Position numbers and translations under genes: made by a program. Shown piece by piece: positions 54,901 through 60,644 of a stretch of 64,000 nucleotides of DNA (the first letter of the stretch is position 1; each line of letters opens with the position of its first letter). The stretch lies in assembly GCF_036192275.1 (NCBI RefSeq), contig NZ_CP108088.1, positions 1,984,001-2,048,000 of the forward strand. Direction: 5' to 3'. The notes beneath the pieces were generated by a model. That model searched no databases. It had not been told where the DNA came from and saw nothing but the letters and a program-made list of their open reading frames with translations. This DNA comes from Streptomyces sp. NBC_00250 (GTDB lineage: Bacteria > Actinomycetota > Actinomycetes > Streptomycetales > Streptomycetaceae).

Positions 54901-55672
54901 TCGAACCGTCGAAGCCGCGCTCCCAGGCGGCGGGCGCGCCGATCTGCGCCACGGACTTGTCGAGTTCGAGCCTCGTCAGCTGGTTGAGCCACACCTTGTC
55001 CACCCCGGCCAGCGGGCCGGTGGCCCGGGAGGCGGCGGACGTGCCGGTGTCCTTCTTCCGTACCTCTCGCCACCACTGGCCATCGCCCTTGATGGCCATC
55101 GAGCGGGCGTTGATGCTCGGCAGGACGTTCTTGGCCGTCGTACCGGTGACGGTCGTCGCCGTCCGGGCCCGGGCCGTTCCGGTGTACGTGGCGATCACCG
55201 GGACCTCGCCGGTCGTGCCGGCGGCCGCCCAGTCGGCCAGCTTGGCGAGGTTGAAGAGCTCCCAGTCCAGCAGGTCGGCGCGGAGCAGCGGCAACGCGTC
55301 GTCCGGTACGACGTAGACCTGGTCGTTCCGGGTGACGGTGTGGAAGGCGACCGACTCGTGCCCGGGCCGTGCCGCGGGCTCGATCCCGCTGACGACCGGG
55401 CGCCGGTCCTCGGTGACGCCGATGCGCACCTTGTCACCGGTCACCAGCGTCAGGGGCACGTTCGCCCGGTTTCCGTCGGCGGCCTGGAGGAGGCTCTCGC
55501 GGACAGACGGGGGCAGGCTCAGTTCGTGGGAAGCGGGGGTCGAAGCGGGGGTCGAGGACGGAGTCCGGGTCGGAGTCGGGTCGGGGGCACTCGCCGCAGT
55601 GCTCGTCATGACCGTCCCGAGGACGGTGATGCCGACGACCGCGGTGGCCAACAGGCGCCCGGAACGCCTCAT
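51974..55672 (-). CDS. Secreted S8 family subtilase (split form), 1232 aa
   Basis: 1232 residues from ATG 55672 with GGAGG 7 bases upstream. Signal peptide to about residue 29 (AASA). Catalytic triad: D265 (AVLDSGIDATHPDL), H298 (HGHGTHVAS) and S474 (GTSMATPHM), with AAGNAG. Inserted region about 880-935 (ELAKVDAKGALVLLKPTDICGTTCDF...GVLVTGETDR) resembles a protease-associated (PA) domain. It ends ELGEPGAVPDLTSRSGR, where the fused paralogue at 45420 continues with a further 190-residue domain; that domain is the separate lipoprotein at 51339. Confidence 0.9.
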   Translation of the reverse strand: MRRSGRLLATAVVGITVLGTVMTSTAASAPDPTPTRTPSSTPASTPASHELSLPPSVRESLLQAADGNRANVPLTLVTGDKVRIGVTEDRRPVVSGIEPAARPGHESVAFHTVTRNDQVYVVPDDALPLLRADLLDWELFNLAKLADWAAAGTTGEVPVIATYTGTARARTATTVTGTTAKNVLPSINARSMAIKGDGQWWREVRKKDTGTSAASRATGPLAGVDKVWLNQLTRLELDKSVAQIGAPAAWERGFDGSNVKVAVLDSGIDATHPDLADRIVEAVDFTGSPNGPVDGHGHGTHVASTIAGTGKASDGLRRGVAPGAKLAIGRVCDNEGRCAGDAVIAGMEWAAKSGAPVVNMSLGSQPTNGTDLLSTTLNRLSRTYGTLFVVAAGNAGPNPETVGSPGAADEALTVAAVDKSDQMARFSSRGPRLGDGAAKPDIAAPGVAIAAARAKGTAMGTPVDDFYTSASGTSMATPHMAGAAAIVAQQHPDFTGRQIKALLMGTSRDLGHDPYAQGAGRVDVARAVDPRIVPDGNLNFGRAMYPHSPVSRTITYTNWTDEPITLTLSASAASSGGSAPAGLFTLSADQVTVPAKGSAEVTVTMDGRTVDGSGQYGGYHGVLTAKDGAGALLGSSRLSAFVEPMRHDLTIKVIPPAGATEVSYGDALIVPVDEDKQKLYEEPLTAPGGETITARVFAGTVVAAVPVTWRDAAGELHQAPPMAPEVKITGATAVELDLRKLKPVRVNTPERTETYQANFKVERTSVDGAWGITAGLSTEYGPGEPHWWVLPTGGVSLGTLAFDSRHVLVPPAVTMKVTGKGDSFDLGARYATPDTTINGGNQKWLQDGKPVTTLVRSAIPRLPTHGRKTVVHAGTGSAEELAKVDAKGALVLLKPTDICGTTCDFTALRKRVAAAAAAGAAGVLVTGETDRVALLKYESFRQYKCGNGPDDCPPVDPYAALPIVTVPPVEGATLIRRIEGAGKSGVQIELGGQREVSKAYALAFGSPDRVPGNLPYQVQTRDLDRVDHRLHADRPGAVPHFSWNRMTESGPVTEEIMLPKPDSQRQFTTLVGPRDGNAIDRFELSARDYLAPSVARPSGPNETQDLVLGTKKTIDWNAGPTLPGAAPQARTKSGFTLATGLPCAGCREGDRFWPTLYLTSGGGGRQAMMGMLDDTGVAHLIYEIQACEPPACGVSLLDGAGHELPQKLHPVEFVFELGEPGAVPDLTSRSGR

Positions 55673-55823
55673 CGTGACGCCTCCGGGGATGCCGTTCCAT
55701 CGGATTCGCCGTGAAAATGGCACGGGGGATGCATGAGCGTCTCCTACTCATCGTCGAGAGAGAAGTACTTGCCGCATTCGACAGACACGTTCGGGCTCAG
55801 CACGGGACCGGGGCAACCGGCCG

Positions 55824-55863
55824 GCGGTGGCGGGTCGGCTTCATGTCACAAACCCGCCACCGC
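55824..55863. promoter_or_regulatory. Hairpin in the long leader of the second subtilase
   Basis: 12-bp perfect arms GCGGTGGCGGGT (55824-55835) and ACCCGCCACCGC (55852-55863), 16-base loop, about 150-190 bp upstream of the ATG at 55672. It may be a leader regulatory stem or a terminator for transcripts from the right. The 340-bp stretch 55673-56012 holds no gene otherwise. Confidence 0.45.
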
Positions 55864-56012
55864 ATTCGGCCGGGAACCCGACGGAGAAGAGATCTCCGAT
55901 GTTTCCGGCCTTTCCAGGCGGTCGCCGATTTCGGCAATTCGGAGAAACAGCAAGGCATTTGATGGCGACTCCATGGGGGTCCGAGGCCGGGCTCTTCCGC
56001 CCCGGCATGCGG

Positions 56013-56046
56013 GAGGGGCCCTTCCCGTGGACGGGAAGGGCCCCTC
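56013..56046 (-). terminator. Strong terminator of the surface-protein gene
   Basis: 16-bp perfect arms (56013-56028 GAGGGGCCCTTCCCGT and 56031-56046) with a 2-base nominal loop, about 32 bp after the stop at 56078. Confidence 0.8.
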
Positions 56047-56077
56047 TGCTGCGCGGTGCTGAAAGGTGCGGTGCCGG

Positions 56078-58432
56078 TCAGCTTCCGCTGTTCGCCCGGC
56101 GGCGGCGCCACCAGACGAGTGCGCCGCCCGCGGCGATCGCTGCGGCCGCGATGCCGCCGATCAGGCCCAGGGGCGTGCTGCTGCCGGTGTCGGCGAGGTC
56201 GCCGTCGGGGTCCTTCGGACCGGGCGGGGTGGTGGCCCCGGGCGACTGGCTGGCCGTCGGTGCCGGATCCGTCGGGGCCGGGGTCTGCGTCCCCGTACCC
56301 GTCGGGGTCGGGGTCGCGGTCTGGGTCGGCTCCCCGGTTCCCGTGGGGGTGGGAGTGGGACTGGGGGTGCCGCCATCGGAGTGTCCGGCGCTGTTTCCGC
56401 CGAACATCAGATAACCCTTCTTGTTCGGATCGTCGGCGAGCGTGTCGACCGCGTATCCGACCGTGCGGGGCTTGTAGCGCTGCTCGGTGCGGAAACGCAC
56501 CGGGTTCATGTTGCTCTTGGGCTGCTTGGAGAAGTCGACCCCGCCCACGGTGTAGACGTAGACGTCCTCGCCGTTGGACCACTGGTACTTGAAGGTGCCT
56601 TCGGTGAACGCCTTGTAGTAGCGGACCCAGACCTGCTTGCCGGTCCAGTCCTGATGCGGCGCGCGCAGCGCCCAGCGCTTCACGTCGTTGCTGTTGATGA
56701 TCCTGCGGTACTCGTCGGGCATGTCGGCGGCGTTCTGACGGACCCACTCGGCGGCGACGCGGGCGGTGTAGACGCGGCGCAGGTCGGCGTAGTAGTCCCC
56801 GTTGTTGACCTTCTCCGAGACCAGGGGGGTGATGTACTGGTCGAGGACGCGGTCGGACTGCTGCGTCTCCGCCTCGGTGAGGTCGCAGCCCTTCCCGCCG
56901 GGCGGCTGTGTGGTGGTCTCCTGCGGCACCGTGGACAGCTTCAGCGGGGTGTCGAGGATGTGGATGCCGCCGTCCTGTTCGCGCACGACCGCGGTCTCCG
57001 GCTCGATCCAGTAGCGGAATCCGGCCCAGCAGGGGAAGCCGTCGCGCTTGGGCAGGGCGTTCATGAAGTTGCGGCCCGCGTCCGTCTCCGGGTCCATGGC
57101 CTTGAAGATGTCGTGCTTCAGCTCCAGGTCCGCTTCCAGGAGCACCCGGCCCGCGTCGGTCTTGCCGAAGTCCTTGTCGATGATGCGGTTCGGCTCGTCC
57201 GGGTTGAGGTTCACCCAGAACGTGGACGGGTCCAGGGCGAGCCAGGTGAAGAACGCGTCGGAGATCAGGTTGCCCTTCTCCTGGCCGCCCCACCCGGCCG
57301 CGTACTCGTCCTCCACCGACTTGGCGGAGAACGCGTAGTCCAGTCCCTTGCCGCTCTTGGCCTTGCCGATGTACCTCAGGTCGAGGGTGGTGAAGTCGAT
57401 GCCGCCGAGGCCGCGGTTCATCAAGGAGCGCTGTCCGGTCTTGCCCAACCGGTCGAGCTGCTCCTTGAGGGTCTGCGGGTTCGCCGGGGACTGGTTGATC
57501 ACCTGGTTGCCGGAGCCGCGGGACCCGGTGGAGGTGCCGTTGCCCGGTGACATCGTCGTACCGTTCGCGCGGTACGGGCCGTTCTCGGTGCCCTTGGGCG
57601 GCAGTCCCCTGTGGTGGGACTGGTAGTCGTAGGTACGGAGCCGGTCGCGGCCGAGCGCGTCCTTGCCCGCGCTGTCCTTCAGCTCCTTCATGAAGTTCTT
57701 GGCGTCGCGGGTCTGGTTCTCGGCGAACACATAGGTGTACTTGTAGGAGCGCCAGCCCGGGTGCTTGGCCCACGCCCGGTCCGCGGCCTTCTCGCTGGCG
57801 GCGGGGCTGCCGTTGGACTTGACCTCCACGATCTCCCGGGTGCGCTTGTTGTAGGCGTCCGGCCGGCGCAAGTGGCGGTCGCGGGGGTTGTCGGGATCGA
57901 CGAAGTAGAACTCCTTCTCGCAGATCCAGTCCGGGCCGGTCAGGCCCATCTCGCGCACGACCTTGGCCATGAAGGCCTTGCCGCGGGCATCGTGGCCCTG
58001 GTTCGGGATGTAGACCTTCGCCAGGTAGTCGCCGAAGACCTTCCACCGCTTCTGCGCGTTGAACCGGGCGTAGATGCGCCGCGGGTCGCTGTGGTCGAAC
58101 TTCTTGTAGTCGGTGCCCGCTGCGTCGAGCTCGGCCTGGGTCGGGTTCAGGCCGTCGAACTGGAGACCAGGGTTGGTGTAGTCGTACGTGTCCCAACGGT
58201 CCACCGCACGTGAGGCGTCCCCCTGGGGCAGGCCGCCGGTGGGGACGTTCTTCACCCCGTACATCTCGTCGCAGCGCTTGCCCGGCTTCGGCCGCGGCAG
58301 CGGCGCGGCTTCGGCGACGCCGGTGACACCGACGACCGGCTGGCCGGTGACGGTGATGACGGTGGCACAGGCGAGCGCTAGCAGGCTGTTCCTGAGCGCA
58401 CGCCAGCGGCGCGCTATTCGTGCTGGCTTCAC
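56078..58432 (-). CDS. Cell-wall-anchored (LADTG) protein with PD-(D/E)XK-like nuclease motif
   Basis: 784 residues from ATG 58432. Signal peptide to about residue 42 (AEA|APL). An N-terminal domain contains RRPDAYNKRTREIVEVKSNG, with D192, E203 and K205 in PD-(D/E)XK order, preceded by CEKEFYF. The central part (about 330-690) includes GGIDFTTLDLRYIG and GRVLLEADLELKHDIF. A Thr/Pro linker (about 695-740) precedes LADTG (746-750), a hydrophobic helix and RRRR, the full sorting signal for class E sortase of Streptomyces. Predicted to be displayed on the wall. Enzymatic activity is inferred from the motif only. Confidence 0.78.
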   Translation of the reverse strand: MKPARIARRWRALRNSLLALACATVITVTGQPVVGVTGVAEAAPLPRPKPGKRCDEMYGVKNVPTGGLPQGDASRAVDRWDTYDYTNPGLQFDGLNPTQAELDAAGTDYKKFDHSDPRRIYARFNAQKRWKVFGDYLAKVYIPNQGHDARGKAFMAKVVREMGLTGPDWICEKEFYFVDPDNPRDRHLRRPDAYNKRTREIVEVKSNGSPAASEKAADRAWAKHPGWRSYKYTYVFAENQTRDAKNFMKELKDSAGKDALGRDRLRTYDYQSHHRGLPPKGTENGPYRANGTTMSPGNGTSTGSRGSGNQVINQSPANPQTLKEQLDRLGKTGQRSLMNRGLGGIDFTTLDLRYIGKAKSGKGLDYAFSAKSVEDEYAAGWGGQEKGNLISDAFFTWLALDPSTFWVNLNPDEPNRIIDKDFGKTDAGRVLLEADLELKHDIFKAMDPETDAGRNFMNALPKRDGFPCWAGFRYWIEPETAVVREQDGGIHILDTPLKLSTVPQETTTQPPGGKGCDLTEAETQQSDRVLDQYITPLVSEKVNNGDYYADLRRVYTARVAAEWVRQNAADMPDEYRRIINSNDVKRWALRAPHQDWTGKQVWVRYYKAFTEGTFKYQWSNGEDVYVYTVGGVDFSKQPKSNMNPVRFRTEQRYKPRTVGYAVDTLADDPNKKGYLMFGGNSAGHSDGGTPSPTPTPTGTGEPTQTATPTPTGTGTQTPAPTDPAPTASQSPGATTPPGPKDPDGDLADTGSSTPLGLIGGIAAAAIAAGGALVWWRRRRANSGS

Positions 58433-58633
58433 AGTGCTCTCCCCGGGAGCCCCACGGGTTCGGTTCCGGCTGTGTGACGCCAGGGCCCCCGTTGCTCATG
58501 TCGGCGCCGCACAAGCGGTCCGATCCTAGGGCCGAGCTTTGCCGCCGCAATGCCATTTCGTCGGCGTGGCATGTGTTAACTCCGTGCAGATCACTGATTC
58601 TTGCCGTGACATCGAGGGCTAGGCTTAGCGGCC

Positions 58634-59182
58634 GTGAGCGATGACATCTGGGATCACGAAGACGAGGACGAGTACGCCGTCGCCGAGCGCATCGACAGGG
58701 CGCACGCCGACAACCCCCGCCTGACGGCGTGGCTGGGCGAGCAGCGGGGCCGCTTCGACGAGTGGAGCCGCCGCCACGGCGGTGGATGGGACTTCGACGA
58801 ACGCTCCCTCGACCGCATGGAAGCCCTGATCCGCGAACACGTCACGTCCGTCGACGACTTGTTCGTCCGCGAGCACACCCCGATGATCCAGACCGCCTGC
58901 TGGTACGTCGGCGAAGTCCACAACCGCACGCGCGGCACCCAGTGGCGCATGGACCCCGACCCCGCCGACAGCCACCCCTGGTCCCAACGCCCCTATGTCA
59001 TCGTGCCCTTCGCCCGTCTGGACGAGTACCGGGACCCCGAGGGCATCGACTACGACGCCCGCCCCCAGCACCATCCGCTCAGCAGCTTCCTCGCCCTCCT
59101 CCGGGAGGGCCCCACGTCCGGCCCGGCCTCACTGCGAGGCGAACTGGACGACTACGAGCCCGGCGACGACGACGGGGAGTGA
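58634..59182 (+). CDS. Acidic hypothetical protein
   Basis: 182 residues from GTG 58634 (GAGGG nearby). Acidic N-terminus (MSDDIWDHEDEDEYAVAERID) and tail (LDDYEPGDDDGE), with a central fold around WDFDERSLDRMEALIREHV and TACWYVGEVHNRTRGTQWRM. No signal peptide, membrane helix or known motif. Divergent from the surface-protein gene, 200 bp away. Not recognised. Confidence 0.65.
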   Translation: MSDDIWDHEDEDEYAVAERIDRAHADNPRLTAWLGEQRGRFDEWSRRHGGGWDFDERSLDRMEALIREHVTSVDDLFVREHTPMIQTACWYVGEVHNRTRGTQWRMDPDPADSHPWSQRPYVIVPFARLDEYRDPEGIDYDARPQHHPLSSFLALLREGPTSGPASLRGELDDYEPGDDDGE

Positions 59183-59378
59183 CGCCGCGCACCCTCGCGG
59201 GCGGCGGTGGTCGTCGTCGCTGTGAGTGGCGCCGACGGGTTGCTATCCGATGTCCTTGGAGCCCTTCTCGTTGGTGTCGAGACGAAAAAGTTCGGCCGGA
59301 GGTGAATCCTCTGGGGACCTCGCCGTCTCTTATGTGTGTACCGGCCGAACGGCGCCGGCAGAACACAGGAGAAACACC

Positions 59379-59465
59379 ATGGTCACGGCCATCGTCGTCA
59401 TCGGAGTCCTGCTCGTGGGCGCGTGCAGCTGGCACCTCATGCGCCGCTTCAAGAGCCGAAGCTGA
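59379..59465 (+). CDS. 28-residue membrane peptide
   Basis: ATG 59379, AGGAG at 59367-59371 seven bases upstream. Sequence is a single hydrophobic helix (TAIVVIGVLLVGACSWHLM) with a basic C-terminal tail RRFKSRS. Ends 42 bp before the sigma-factor gene, likely in the same transcript. Such short basic-tailed membrane peptides often act as regulators or toxin-like partners; no function can be given. The good RBS and complete hydrophobic-plus-basic composition make it more than a chance frame. Confidence 0.55.
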   Translation: MVTAIVVIGVLLVGACSWHLMRRFKSRS

Positions 59466-59507
59466 CGAGTGCCTCCGCACAGGGCACCCGCCAGGTATGA
59501 GTAGCAC

Positions 59508-60080
59508 ATGAACCAACGTTTCTCCTGGCCGGACGAGCGACTGATCAAGGCCGCTCAGGACGGCGACGTCACGTCGCTCACCACCGTCGTCATGGAATCG
59601 CAGCCGCATGTGCGCAAGTTCGCCAAGTCGCTGTGCGCCTCGCCGCAGGATGCCGAGGACGCCGCGCAGGAAGCGCTGATCATCCTCTACCGGAAGATCG
59701 GCTCCTTGCGGGCCACCGGCGCGCTCGCCTCGTGGATGTTCCGGATCGTGCGCAACGAGTGCCTCCGGCAGGTGCGACTCCTCGTCTCGCGCAATGACGA
59801 GCCGTCGGCCGAACCGGAGGCGTCCCCGGAACCGTCCGCCGAGGAGGCGGTGCTGCACCGGCTGGAGGTGGAGCGGATCGCGGCCGCGGTCAGCGCTCTG
59901 CCCCGCGACCAGCGGCAGGTCCTGATCATGCGGGACGTACAAGGCCTGCCCGGCAGGACCGTCGCTCATGCGCTCGGTCTGAGCACCGCCGCGATGAAGT
60001 CGCGGCTGCACAGGGCCCGCGCGACGGTGCGCGACGCCCTGGAAGCGACCGAAGAAGCATCCGATCGAGCCGCCGCGTAG
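59508..60080 (+). CDS. RNA polymerase sigma-70 family factor (ECF-type)
   Basis: 190 residues. Region 2: VRKFAKSLCASPQDAEDAAQEALIILYRKIGSLRATGALASWMFRIVRNECLRQ. Region 4: RIAAAVSALPRDQRQVLIMRDVQGLPGRTVAHALGLSTAAMKSRLHRARATVRDAL. The variable linker is Glu/Pro-rich. Length and lack of regions 1 and 3 fit an extracytoplasmic-function sigma factor. Followed by a small membrane protein gene after 47 bp; no anti-sigma factor of usual form is seen, so that protein or the 28-residue peptide may serve in control. Confidence 0.92.
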   Translation: MNQRFSWPDERLIKAAQDGDVTSLTTVVMESQPHVRKFAKSLCASPQDAEDAAQEALIILYRKIGSLRATGALASWMFRIVRNECLRQVRLLVSRNDEPSAEPEASPEPSAEEAVLHRLEVERIAAAVSALPRDQRQVLIMRDVQGLPGRTVAHALGLSTAAMKSRLHRARATVRDALEATEEASDRAAA

Positions 60081-60127
60081 GCGCCCGATCGAGACATCGA
60101 CCACCCAGTCGGAGGAGAGTCACGACC

Positions 60128-60496
60128 GTGAACACAGTGAAGCCCGCACCGGACGTGGAGATCCGGACGACCGTGCAGTCCGCGGCGCCCGACTTCGCCA
60201 GCAAGTCCGTCCCACGCCACCTGGCGCGCGGCGTCATCGGCTTCGGGCTGATCATCGGCTCGATCGCCATGGTGCCGGTCGCCGGCCCGGCCACCCTGCT
60301 CGCGGCCCCGCTGGCCCTGATCGCCTTCCGCGGTTGCCCCACCTGCTGGATGGTCGGCCTGGCTCAGACCATCTCCCGTGGGCGTCTGGAGCGCCAGTGC
60401 GTGGACGGCGTCTGCACGCTCACCAAGGCGCACCCGGCGGCGCAGCCCGCCGGGGAGCCGAGCGTCGACAGCAAGGTTCCGGCCGCTTCGCGGTGA
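60128..60496 (+). CDS. Small membrane protein with two helices (DUF2892-like)
   Basis: 122 residues from GTG 60128 (AGGAGAG upstream). Two adjacent hydrophobic segments, RHLARGVIGFGLIIGSIAMV and GPATLLAAPLALIAFRGCPTCWMVG, with a CPTCW motif at the second helix edge; a later Cys pair is CVDGVC. The pattern resembles inner-membrane DUF2892/YgaP-type proteins, some of which are thiosulfate-sulfurtransferase associated. Downstream of the sigma factor, probably in the same operon; could be its membrane partner. A 16-bp palindrome follows. Confidence 0.75.
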   Translation: MNTVKPAPDVEIRTTVQSAAPDFASKSVPRHLARGVIGFGLIIGSIAMVPVAGPATLLAAPLALIAFRGCPTCWMVGLAQTISRGRLERQCVDGVCTLTKAHPAAQPAGEPSVDSKVPAASR

Positions 60497-60502
60497 TCGG
60501 GC

Positions 60503-60518
60503 CACGGTCCGGACCGTG
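60503..60518. terminator. Palindrome between convergent genes
   Basis: Perfect 16-bp palindrome CACGGTCCGGACCGTG just after the stop at 60496, ahead of the convergent ABC transporter gene. Confidence 0.5.
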
Positions 60519-60644
60519 CACGGCGAACCCGCGAACGCCCGATCCGCCGGCTTCTCCGCGGCCTCGGCCCCGGGGCGGCCGGCGTCCCGGGCCCGGCTCG
60601 ACCTCCGCCCCCTGTCGACCGTCCCGGGTCCGGCCGGGCGCCGA

